Assembly (NCBI GenBank): GCA_964459805.1
Contig: CAYWOD010000196.1
Span: forward strand, 1-7,005
Length of the DNA: 7,005 bases
Origin: DAOVRL01 sp964459805
Lineage (GTDB): Bacteria > Planctomycetota > Phycisphaerae > Sedimentisphaerales > Anaerobacaceae
Direction: 5' to 3'
The position numbers and the translations under genes are program-made. This document shows, one piece after another, positions 1-6,298 of the stretch (position 1 is the first letter of the stretch; every line of letters begins with the position of its first letter). The notes under the pieces are model-generated. The model had not been told where the DNA came from and did no database searches. It saw nothing but the letters and a program-made list of their open reading frames with translations.

Positions 1-2699
1 CTATTGCGGCGATGTGGGACTATTGTGGACCGGACAATTTGGACAGCGGCCTATATGGGTTGATTGACGATGTGCGGATTTACGACCGCGCGTTGTCGGC
101 GCAGGAGATCGAGGAGCTTTACGGTCAGCCCCTAATGCCGGATCTCTATCACGTCGATGCGGACAACGGCGACGATGACAACGACGGCCTGACGCCGCAG
201 AGGGCTTTTGCAACGATTCAGAAGAGTATTGATTCAGCTAAAGATGATGATACGGTCATCGTCGCTGATGGTACTTACATCGGCCCGGGCAACAGGGACC
301 TTGATTTTGGCGGCCGGGCGATAACGGTGCGTTCGCTGAATGGTCCGCAGCTTACAATTATCGATTGTGAAAGCCTCGGCCGCGGATTCTACTTCCATAG
401 TAACGAAGACGCTGATTCTGTGGTCGAGGGCTTTACGATAACTAACGGCCTGGCCGGTGAGGGCGGCGGGGTTTATTGCAGCAGCAGCCCGACCATCTAC
501 AACTGCATCATAAAGCGCAACCGCGCCGAGAACGGCGGAGGCCTGGCGGTTCGAGACTCCGCCGATCCGATAGTCGCCAACTGCATCATCGCCGAGAACT
601 CCTGCGCCGGCGCCGGAGGCGGCGGGATCGACTGCAGCAATGCCGGGTCGATGATTATTAATTGCACTATTGCGCATAACTCGTCCAACGGCAAGACCGG
701 GGGGATTCTCTGCACAGGCGACAGTAACCCGATAATTACCAACTGTATCTTGTGGGCGGACTTGCCCGGTGAGATATATTTGGGCGAAGGAGCTTCGGCA
801 TTTGTAACGTATTGCGATGTTCAGGGCGGCTGGCCCGGAGAAGGCAATATCCACACCGATCCATGTTTTGTTCAGCCCGAGTATTTGGGCCCAATTTGCT
901 ATTGGAAGTTTGACGAAGGCAGCGGAATGATAGCACACGATTCGGCCGGCGATAATGATGGAGTCGTCTATGGAGCACAATGGACAACCGGCCTAATCGG
1001 CGGGGCCTTGGACTTTGATGGTATTGATGATTATGTTGAAATCCCGGATGACGATTCATTAACCCCAAATGCTGAGATCACTATCGCGTATTGGGTTTAC
1101 AAAACAGGAAGCGGCCATGCTGGAGTATATAAATATGCTCAATGTGTCACCGAACCTGCCTCTCCTGGAAGTTCAAGAGCGTATAGCCTCCAAGTTGTTG
1201 GGGACAGTGACACTGCATTTCTCAGAGTGTTTTCTGACTGGAACACTTATGACGACCTTGAAGGTGATACTATTGTTTCTAAGAATGAATGGCATCATAT
1301 TGCGGGGACGTTTGACAGCGGCAATGCGGCAGTTTATGTTGACGGGCAACTGGATGGCTCTACTGCCATGTCAGTAACTTCGATAATGAATGACGTCCAA
1401 CCGTTGACGATCGGCGCTTTTTGGTCATATTGTGGTGTGGACAGCTTGGCAGCTACTCTGCGCGGCAAGATTGACGATGTTCGGATTTACGACCGGGGTT
1501 TGTCGGCTGGAGAAATCGAACGCCTTTATCAAAACGGGCAAGGCGAATCTACGGACTATCATTTGCTGCCGGGGTCGCCTTGTATTAACGCCGGCGACCC
1601 GGACTATGTCTCGGACCCGGAAGAAACCGACCTCGAGGGCAATCATCGCATCTCAGGCAAAGTGATCGACATGGGTGCCTATGAATATCAACATCGGGCG
1701 GTAATTGAGCTTTCGGCCGAAGAATTTGAATTCACAGCGAACCAAGGCGGCGCAAACCCGATCGAGCAGATACTGGCGGTCGGCAACAGCGGACAAGGCA
1801 CTCTGAACTGGCAAATAGGCTGTGACTGCGATTGGCTCAGCGCTGAGCCGGATTCAGGCCGCTGCCGCTCGACCGGGGACGTCAATGACGTAACGCTCAG
1901 TGTTGACATAGAAGGGCTGGCCGGCGGTACGTATGATTGCAATCTGACAGTTGCAAGCGCCGATGCGACGAACAGCCCTCAGACGGTTAAGGTCAATCTG
2001 GTTGTCCACGGGCCGATAATCGGGCTTTCCGCCGAGAAGTTTACCTTCAGGGCTGTTAAAGGGGGCCCGAATCCGCCGGATGAGATGCTCTCTATCCGCA
2101 ACACGGGCGGCGGGACGCTGAAATGGCAAATCGACTGCGATTGCGATTGGGTGAAAGTCGAGCCCAGCACTGGCAGCTCAACGGGCCAGGGAAATGTGGT
2201 CTGGCTCAGCGTCGATACGGCGGGTCTCGCCGTGGGCGATCATAGCTGCCGGCTAACCGTTTCGGACGCCCTTGCGGAGAACAACCCTCAAACAGCCAAC
2301 GTCGAGCTGTTGTTATCCTTTGAGGGGAACTGCTTCCCGGAGACCCCCGAGTACGCCCAGCAGTATGCCGATTTCCTTACATACGTCGGTAACGGCGCGG
2401 ATCCGAGCTGCTGGTGCGCACCACCACACGGCAGTGGGTATCAGTGCGACGGTGACGGCGATGGCGCTCTTCAGGGCTTTTCCAAGTATCGCGTGTACAT
2501 CGGTGACCTCAACTTGTTGGTCGTTAACTGGAGGAAGAAGATCACCGACCCCACGCTCAACCCGTGCGCCGATTTCGACCACAAAGATTCTGGCTTCCCG
2601 GCAAAGTTCCGTGTTTACACCAACGACCTCCGGAAGTTGATTGATAACTGGAAGAAGAAAGATAGTGAGTTGCCGGGCGACTGTCCGCGGCCGGATTGA
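1..2699 (+). CDS. Multidomain secreted/surface protein: LamG, beta-helix, nested LamG, two BACON-like modules, dockerin-like tail (5' partial)
   Basis: The frame is open to the left edge. The first ATG (position 12) lies inside a LamG module, so the true start, and any signal peptide, are outside the window. Residues are counted from that ATG. Residues 1-37 are the end of a LamG/concanavalin-like domain (DDVRIYDRALSAQEIEELY). About 44-293 form a right-handed parallel beta-helix with Gly-rich, Cys-containing coils (GGGVYC, YNCII, ANCII, INCTI). A complete second LamG (297-506) interrupts this domain, which resumes at 515-559 (DYHLLPGSPCINAGD to GAYEY). Two tandem BACON-like beta-sandwiches follow (564-665 and 669-768), each with CDCDW. 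The tail (813-884) has two Asp-rich dockerin-like repeats, each ending in a DL...NW helix. LamG and BACON modules usually bind carbohydrate and such beta-helices often act on or bind polysaccharide. I infer an extracellular or cell-surface glycan-related or adhesive protein. No catalytic residues can be assigned. The domain order is well supported; the function is not. Confidence 0.85.
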   Translation, partial: IAAMWDYCGPDNLDSGLYGLIDDVRIYDRALSAQEIEELYGQPLMPDLYHVDADNGDDDNDGLTPQRAFATIQKSIDSAKDDDTVIVADGTYIGPGNRDLDFGGRAITVRSLNGPQLTIIDCESLGRGFYFHSNEDADSVVEGFTITNGLAGEGGGVYCSSSPTIYNCIIKRNRAENGGGLAVRDSADPIVANCIIAENSCAGAGGGGIDCSNAGSMIINCTIAHNSSNGKTGGILCTGDSNPIITNCILWADLPGEIYLGEGASAFVTYCDVQGGWPGEGNIHTDPCFVQPEYLGPICYWKFDEGSGMIAHDSAGDNDGVVYGAQWTTGLIGGALDFDGIDDYVEIPDDDSLTPNAEITIAYWVYKTGSGHAGVYKYAQCVTEPASPGSSRAYSLQVVGDSDTAFLRVFSDWNTYDDLEGDTIVSKNEWHHIAGTFDSGNAAVYVDGQLDGSTAMSVTSIMNDVQPLTIGAFWSYCGVDSLAATLRGKIDDVRIYDRGLSAGEIERLYQNGQGESTDYHLLPGSPCINAGDPDYVSDPEETDLEGNHRISGKVIDMGAYEYQHRAVIELSAEEFEFTANQGGANPIEQILAVGNSGQGTLNWQIGCDCDWLSAEPDSGRCRSTGDVNDVTLSVDIEGLAGGTYDCNLTVASADATNSPQTVKVNLVVHGPIIGLSAEKFTFRAVKGGPNPPDEMLSIRNTGGGTLKWQIDCDCDWVKVEPSTGSSTGQGNVVWLSVDTAGLAVGDHSCRLTVSDALAENNPQTANVELLLSFEGNCFPETPEYAQQYADFLTYVGNGADPSCWCAPPHGSGYQCDGDGDGALQGFSKYRVYIGDLNLLVVNWRKKITDPTLNPCADFDHKDSGFPAKFRVYTNDLRKLIDNWKKKDSELPGDCPRPD

Positions 2700-2762
2700 C
2701 GCTGAGGTCAACGCGGGCAGCTTGACGAGCCGGCTTTTAAGACTCGGCTGACCGGCAATTTG

Positions 2763-2805
2763 AAAGGCTGCGAGTGGTTCTTCGCCGCTCGCAGCCTTTT
2801 CTTTT
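2763..2805 (+). terminator. Rho-independent terminator of the surface-protein gene
   Basis: The left arm GGCTGCGAGTGG (2766-2777) pairs with CCGCTCGCAGCC (2785-2796) over 12 bp with a single T-G wobble. The loop is 7 nt (2778-2784). Flanking AAA/TTT extend the stem, and a T-rich tract TTTTCTTTT (2797-2805) follows. It lies 64 bp after the stop codon and ahead of the xseA promoter, so it separates the two transcription units. Confidence 0.9.
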
Positions 2806-2836
2806 GCGCAGGTGGGGGTATCGTCCAGATTGGAAA

Positions 2837-2865
2837 TTGATGAGATCGGCTCGGACGCGTATAAT
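2837..2865 (+). promoter_or_regulatory. Predicted sigma70-type promoter for xseA
   Basis: TTGATG (2837-2842, 4 of 6 matches to TTGACA) is separated by exactly 17 bp from a perfect TATAAT (2860-2865). It lies just after the upstream terminator and points toward xseA. Transcription would begin near 2872, giving a leader of roughly 130 nt that contains the palindromic repeat at 2901-2975. Assigned by consensus and position only. Confidence 0.6.
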
Positions 2866-2900
2866 CAACGTAGTCGTCGGTAACTCGTGATTCGATCAGT

Positions 2901-2975
2901 TGTCATTGCCAGGCCCGAAAGCCCGCGGCAATCTCTGGCCTTCGAAGGATAGAGATTGCTTCGCTCGCAATGACA
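2901..2975. repeat. 75-bp nested palindromic intergenic repeat (REP/MITE-like)
   Basis: The outer arms TGTCATTGC (2901-2909) and GCAATGACA (2967-2975) are perfect inverse complements. So are the inner arms GCAATCTCT (2928-2936) and AGAGATTGC (2951-2959). The centre holds the 10-bp palindrome CCTTCGAAGG (2939-2948). The TTCGCTCGCAATGAC edge matches, from memory, a non-coding palindrome scattered between genes in many environmental bacteria. It sits 30 bp before the xseA start and would fold in the leader RNA. It carries no gene, and its origin and effect are unknown. Confidence 0.75.
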
Positions 2976-3005
2976 CTCATCAATTTAACTGTGACAGAGC
3001 AGTAG

Positions 3006-4421
3006 ATGCAAAAGAAGACCAAAATATATACTGTCGGCCAGGTCAATTCGCTTGTCAAGGCAGCTATCGAGGAGAATCTGCCTTCTCGGCTGGCGGTTAC
3101 GGGCGAGATAACGGACTGGGGGGTCGCCCAAAGCGGACACGCGTATTTTGCCATCAAGGACGAAAACGCCCTGCTGCCTTGTGTAATGTGGAAGAGCAAA
3201 CTGGCTAAAGTGAAATTCGAGGCGGAGAACGGGCTGGCGGTGATTGTCAAAGGTCATATCGACATCTATTCTCCACACGGCAAATATCAGTTCTATGCCG
3301 AGTCGATGACGCCCGCGGGGGTCGGGGCGCTGCAGTTGGCCTTCGAGCAGATGGTCAGAAAGCTCCGGGCCGAAGGGCTCTTTAGCGATGAGCACAAAAA
3401 GCCGCTGCCGCCGTATCCGGCGAGGATAGGGATTGTAACGAGCGAATCCGGCGCGGCGGTGCACGATATCGCCGAGAGCATTTTCAACCGCTGGCCTTGC
3501 GCGGAGCTGTCCTTATATCCGGTGCCGGTGCAGGGCGAAGGAGCGGCCGAGGAAATCGCCGCTGTGCTAAGGGGCATAAACCGCCGCAATCAGCAGCTCA
3601 AACTCGACGTTCTGATTGTCGGACGAGGCGGCGGGTCAATGGAGGACTTATGGGCGTTTAACGAGGAGGTCCTGGCCAGGGCGATCTTCGATTCGAGCAT
3701 ACCGGTCATCAGCGCGGTCGGCCACGAAGTGGATGTGACCGTGGCGGACCTGGTCGCCGATGCGAGGGCATCGACGCCGACAAAGGCCGGCGTAGTGGTG
3801 GTTCCGGACATGCAGGAGGTCCTGGGACGGCTGGTGAGTGCCGAAAGCCGGCTGCGGGGCAATATCGAAGGCAGACTCAGATTAGCGGCGCAGAACATAA
3901 AGACGCTTTTGGCCAGTGCGGTATTTAGAAATCCGCTTTTGATTGTGCGCTCGGCCGAGCAGCAGTTGGACGAGCTCGGCGCAGAGTTGGCAGACGCGAT
4001 GAAAGTGCTGCTGGCCGAAGCGCACCGCAGACTATCCGCGAGCTACGAACAGGTGGTCAGGATTGAGCCGCATCGGCTCCTCGGAAGGATGACGGTCGGT
4101 CTGAATAATCTGAGAAACCGGGTGAATGTAGGGGTAGCTGCAATTCTCAACGAGCGGCGGATGCGGCTGACCGCTGCCGAAAATCGCCTGGCAGGTGCGA
4201 CACAGGTGATCATTAACGGCCGAATGATTCAGCTTGCTGCCGCGGAGAATCGCCTGGCGGGCCTGAATCCGAGGACGGTCCTCAAACGCGGATACAGCAT
4301 CACCAGCAACAAAAGAACGGGCGCCGTGGTGAGGGGTACACAAGACGTGCAGGTCGGCGATCTGATGGTAACCGAGCTTGCAAACGAAAATTTGATTGAA
4401 AGCAAGGTAACAAATAAATAA
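3006..4421 (+). CDS. xseA: Exodeoxyribonuclease VII large subunit
   Basis: XseA is the catalytic subunit of exonuclease VII, which with several XseB subunits degrades single-stranded DNA from both ends to short oligonucleotides in DNA repair. At 471 aa it is close to the usual length (E. coli about 456). The N-terminal OB-fold spans about residues 7-105 (YTVGQVNSLV, GEITDW, SGHAYFAIKD, VKGHIDIYSPHGKYQ). The core has IGIVTSESGAAVHDI, GRGGGSMEDLWAFNEE (Arg207) and SAVGHEVDVTVADLVAD (His240, Asp243). These match residues I recall as essential in the E. coli enzyme (R205, H238, D241). A long helical region with two AAENRLAG repeats (from 390 and 412) leads to the family signature LNPRTVLKRGYSI (420-432). 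A TAG stop directly precedes the ATG, which fixes the start; no clear Shine-Dalgarno is visible. The gene looks intact. Unusually, xseB does not follow directly, and the last 33 bp are repeated at 6164-6196. Confidence 0.97.
   Translation: MQKKTKIYTVGQVNSLVKAAIEENLPSRLAVTGEITDWGVAQSGHAYFAIKDENALLPCVMWKSKLAKVKFEAENGLAVIVKGHIDIYSPHGKYQFYAESMTPAGVGALQLAFEQMVRKLRAEGLFSDEHKKPLPPYPARIGIVTSESGAAVHDIAESIFNRWPCAELSLYPVPVQGEGAAEEIAAVLRGINRRNQQLKLDVLIVGRGGGSMEDLWAFNEEVLARAIFDSSIPVISAVGHEVDVTVADLVADARASTPTKAGVVVVPDMQEVLGRLVSAESRLRGNIEGRLRLAAQNIKTLLASAVFRNPLLIVRSAEQQLDELGAELADAMKVLLAEAHRRLSASYEQVVRIEPHRLLGRMTVGLNNLRNRVNVGVAAILNERRMRLTAAENRLAGATQVIINGRMIQLAAAENRLAGLNPRTVLKRGYSITSNKRTGAVVRGTQDVQVGDLMVTELANENLIESKVTNK
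4389..4421 (+). repeat. Direct repeat, left copy: 3' end of xseA (att-like)
   Basis: These are the last ten codons and the stop of xseA (NLIESKVTNK-stop). They match 6164-6196 at 28 of 33 positions without gaps; mismatches are at 4394, 4407, 4408, 4415 and 4418. The longest identical run is ATTGAAAGCAAG. The two copies bracket the AT-rich segment with the two unknown genes. This is consistent with attL/attR of an element that entered at the 3' end of xseA, or with an old local duplication. Confidence 0.65.
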
Positions 4422-4467
4422 GAGCAAGAATCAGACACAAAGGGACGAAATTTAAGACAGGATATCA

Positions 4468-4485
4468 GGATTATATTGTTAATCC
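4468..4485. repeat. Small hairpin, possible decayed dispersed repeat
   Basis: GGATTA (4468-4473) and TAATCC (4480-4485) pair around a 6-nt loop. The surrounding GACAGGAT...CAGGATTA...AATCCCATC resembles, from memory, the 'ACAGGATTAACAGGAT' family of intergenic repeats in environmental genomes, here degraded. The rest of the AT-rich gap 4422-4646 shows no gene and no terminator for xseA. Confidence 0.35.
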
Positions 4486-4601
4486 CATCTAATAAAGAAA
4501 AACAGAAACAGAGGAAATTAGAATAAGTTATTGCTTTATAAACTCAAGTTTTGTAAGATTCTTATATGTACTTTGAGGGAAACATCCGCAAAAAAAACGA
4601 A

Positions 4602-4630
4602 TTGTTAACAAGAATGTTGTATATTTTTAT
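4602..4630 (+). promoter_or_regulatory. Weak candidate promoter for the 4647 gene
   Basis: TTGTTA (4602-4607) and TTTTAT (4625-4630) are 17 bp apart, each matching its consensus at 4 of 6 positions. The region is AT-rich, so such matches arise easily by chance. If real, transcription would begin around 4637, inside the palindrome at 4632-4643, giving a nearly leaderless message. Confidence 0.2.
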
Positions 4631-4631
4631 G

Positions 4632-4643
4632 CTATCGCGATAG
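4632..4643. promoter_or_regulatory. Perfect 12-bp palindrome abutting a start codon (candidate operator)
   Basis: CTATCGCGATAG is its own reverse complement and ends 3 bp before the ATG at 4647. It occupies the place where a Shine-Dalgarno would normally be. A dimeric repressor site is a natural reading, possibly autoregulatory, but nothing identifies the protein. It also supplies the in-frame TAG (4641-4643) that makes 4647 the first possible ATG. Confidence 0.35.
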
Positions 4644-4646
4644 AAC

Positions 4647-5261
4647 ATGAAGACCACGCTTCCAGTCTTCGCCGAAACTGACCTTCTGAAGCGGGGGCGC
4701 TCGATAACTTACGAGCAGTTCAGGGAATTGCTCTCCTATCCCATGTGGAACTACTTTCTACAGGCCATCAGGATAACCCGCGCTTATGATGAAGCCCTTG
4801 GTGGCGGGATTCGCCTCTTGAATCTAAACGATGAATACAAGAACAAACTAACTCAAAAAGAATACGACGATCATATACGAATACTCTCCCACTTATGCCT
4901 AGACATGCTTGATAAGCTAGACCGATGGGATGATTTTCTCACCGCTTTCGACCAAGTCTGGACAGACAAGCGTTTTGTTTACCGATGTCACAAGAAAAGG
5001 CTAAACGAAGAATTCGGCGATCTCCTCGCAAAGGGCGTCGTGTCAGAGACAAAGCACTATGTCTATGTCCATGAGTTCTGGGATCTGGTTCTTCGGAAGG
5101 AAGTGATTAAAAGGAAAGTCCAGAAAAGGAAACAGGGCCGCAAGCTAGGCAACATGTACCACCACACCCAAGACGACTTGACGCCAGAGGAAATTGCTTA
5201 TCGTCAAAGGTGGTTAAAGGAGCTTCTCACAGAAATCAAGAACCAAAAAAGCGAGCAATAG
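4647..5261 (+). CDS. Hypothetical protein, 204 aa, helical and basic toward the C-terminus
   Basis: I do not recognise this protein. It looks soluble and mostly alpha-helical, with no signal peptide or membrane segment. The middle (about residues 90-113, SHLCLDMLDKLDRWDDFL) could form a helical pair of TPR-like character, but this is weak. Residues about 150-168 are very rich in Lys and Arg (RKEVIKRKVQKRKQGRK), which might contact nucleic acid. An in-frame TAG at 4641 excludes an upstream start, and no Shine-Dalgarno precedes the ATG; a perfect palindrome lies there instead. Three hand-counted 60-base lines (from 4861, 4981 and 5101) give about 46% GC, against about 60% for two lines of xseA. 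It lies between xseA and xseB and is followed after 79 bp by another unknown gene on the same strand. Coding status rests on ORF length, position and plausible protein composition. Confidence 0.75.
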   Translation: MKTTLPVFAETDLLKRGRSITYEQFRELLSYPMWNYFLQAIRITRAYDEALGGGIRLLNLNDEYKNKLTQKEYDDHIRILSHLCLDMLDKLDRWDDFLTAFDQVWTDKRFVYRCHKKRLNEEFGDLLAKGVVSETKHYVYVHEFWDLVLRKEVIKRKVQKRKQGRKLGNMYHHTQDDLTPEEIAYRQRWLKELLTEIKNQKSEQ

Positions 5262-5340
5262 ACAGAAAATAGAAAACGATAACTATCACATCGAGGTTAC
5301 AGCATATTTTTGCTTATTTGAATCAGAAGAAGGATTTCGC

Positions 5341-5952
5341 ATGAATAATACTATTTCTTTTGAATCTTTCAAAAGGCAGTTAATTGCAGATAAATTAACC
5401 GAAAGACTGATGCGGGATGCACGAATCCAAAAAGAGTTGCATGATATCTACAATTTTGAGTCTATAAACAAATACAAACTTTTTCTTGCTGCTCTTTTTT
5501 ATGAAAACCATAAGATCATGAAAGGTCATAATCCTAGAACAGGCTTTCTTGTAGGATTTCATTCAAATCATATTACAGTAATTTCTGAGGAGGTTAAATC
5601 AGCTCTGGATAGTATAGGGAGGGAATACGTTATTGTTCAGGCAAATGGAAAATCTTTTGCAGATTGTGTCAAATCTATTACCAGAAAGGATTACCATGTA
5701 AACTATGATGCATTCGCTGACTTGAAAGAAGTGATGTTAAATTCAAACAAAGCGGTTGTTTTTAAGGAATTCTCCAAAGGTAAGATACGAACCAAGGGGA
5801 AAAAGTGCTCAATGGTAAGAAGTATTATTAAAATCCTTCATAATGCCCACCTTTCAGATGTCAGGCCGCTTTCAGATTTAATATTTATTGACTATGCTGA
5901 TTTTCTCCAGCATTGCTGGAACAGTATAGGTCCATATTTAAAAATAACGTAA
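5341..5952 (+). CDS. Hypothetical protein, 203 aa, with a Walker-B-like strand near the C-terminus
   Basis: I do not recognise this protein. A good Shine-Dalgarno (AGAAGGA, ending 7 bp before the ATG) supports the start. The N-terminal 60 residues look helical and charged. The second half alternates hydrophobic strands and helices (YVIVQAN, KAVVFKEF, VRSIIKILHNAH) and reaches LIFIDYADF at 180-188, four hydrophobic residues then Asp184, as in a Walker B strand. No Walker A (GxxxxGK[ST]) is present, so I do not call it an ATPase; it could be a fragment or a degenerate NTPase fold. Hand counts of three 60-base lines (from 5461, 5581 and 5821) give about 34% GC, the lowest in the window and well below its upstream neighbour, which suggests foreign origin. 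There is no signal peptide or membrane helix. It may be cotranscribed with the gene at 4647. Confidence 0.8.
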   Translation: MNNTISFESFKRQLIADKLTERLMRDARIQKELHDIYNFESINKYKLFLAALFYENHKIMKGHNPRTGFLVGFHSNHITVISEEVKSALDSIGREYVIVQANGKSFADCVKSITRKDYHVNYDAFADLKEVMLNSNKAVVFKEFSKGKIRTKGKKCSMVRSIIKILHNAHLSDVRPLSDLIFIDYADFLQHCWNSIGPYLKIT

Positions 5953-6074
5953 TGAGAACTTGATTTACATCGACACAACCATAAATGTATGTCAAGGCAT
6001 ATCGTCGCTTGTAAATCCTGCTTCGCTTGTTGAATTCAAATCGGTGTAATCCGTAAAATACGTGGTTAAATCAT

Positions 6075-6092
6075 CCGAAAGTCTATTTTCGG
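6075..6092. repeat. Stem-loop, 6-bp stem
   Basis: CCGAAA (6075-6080) pairs perfectly with TTTCGG (6087-6092) around loop GTCTAT. It stands about 20 bp before a larger hairpin. No T tract follows, so it is not an intrinsic terminator. Confidence 0.4.
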
Positions 6093-6112
6093 CCCGGACA
6101 GGTTCATAGTGG

Positions 6113-6146
6113 CCCCCTTTCCTTCTTCCGAAGGAAGACAAGGGGG
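6113..6146. repeat. Long imperfect hairpin, two-part stem
   Basis: CCCCCTT (6113-6119) pairs with AAGGGGG (6140-6146). TCCTTC (6120-6125) pairs with GAAGGA (6130-6135) around loop TTCC, leaving one 4-nt bulge (6136-6139). That is 13 base pairs in all. A GTGGAAG stretch rather than a T run follows, which argues against a terminator. It lies directly left of the xseA-tail copy, near the right boundary of the inserted segment. Confidence 0.55.
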
Positions 6147-6163
6147 TGGAAGTCAAAAAGCAG

Positions 6164-6196
6164 AATTTAATTGAAAGCAAGACAACAAAGAAGTAA
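6164..6196 (+). repeat. Direct repeat, right copy: detached degenerate xseA 3' end
   Basis: This stretch would read NLIESKTTKK-stop, against NLIESKVTNK-stop at the end of xseA. It is 28 of 33 identical with the stop codons aligned. The frame upstream of it does not resemble XseA, so only the tail is repeated. It marks the right edge of the 1.74-kb segment between the copies and lies 102 bp before the xseB ATG, a plausible ancestral xseA-xseB spacing. Confidence 0.65.
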
Positions 6197-6298
6197 AGTG
6201 AGCCAAAGTGAAAAGATAATCCGCAACTTTAGGCACTTTATATTTTACGCACTTTGTACTCGCTGGTGCCTTAGTGGCTAATATAAAAAGGGTAAGAT

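Larger units (their letters stand above)
5953..6298. other. 346-bp gene-free stretch made of repeats and hairpins
   Basis: No convincing gene lies here. Around 6040-6067 is TGTAATCCGTAAAATACGTGG, resembling from memory the 'GTAATCTGTGTAATCTGTGG' family of dispersed repeats. Two stem-loops follow (6075-6092 and 6113-6146), then the degenerate copy of the xseA 3' end (6164-6196). After it comes about 100 bp of leader before xseB, including a GTGCCTTAGTGGCTAA segment that also resembles common intergenic repeats. I found no good promoter for xseB. Confidence 0.6.

Noticed and set aside
234..980. 248-aa open frame on the minus strand
   Set aside because: It lies wholly within the surface-protein gene, whose plus-strand domains are clear. 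The translation shows no recognisable family; it is a shadow of GC-rich coding DNA.
1069..1377. 102-aa plus-strand frame inside the LamG region
   Set aside because: It overlaps the intact LamG reading frame and has no independent start signal, so it is not evidence of a frameshift.
2900..3208. 102-aa open frame across the palindromic repeat and xseA start
   Set aside because: Its first part is translated repeat DNA and the rest is out of frame with the well-supported XseA N-terminus.
2985..3464. 159-aa minus-strand frame
   Set aside because: Antisense to xseA, with no family resemblance.
6113..6146. Hairpin as a terminator for the gene at 5341
   Set aside because: No T tract on the plus strand follows the stem, and it lies 160 bp past the stop codon.
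5992..6180. 62-aa minus-strand frame
   Set aside because: It is made of hairpin and repeat DNA plus the reverse of the xseA-tail copy, and has no protein-like pattern.
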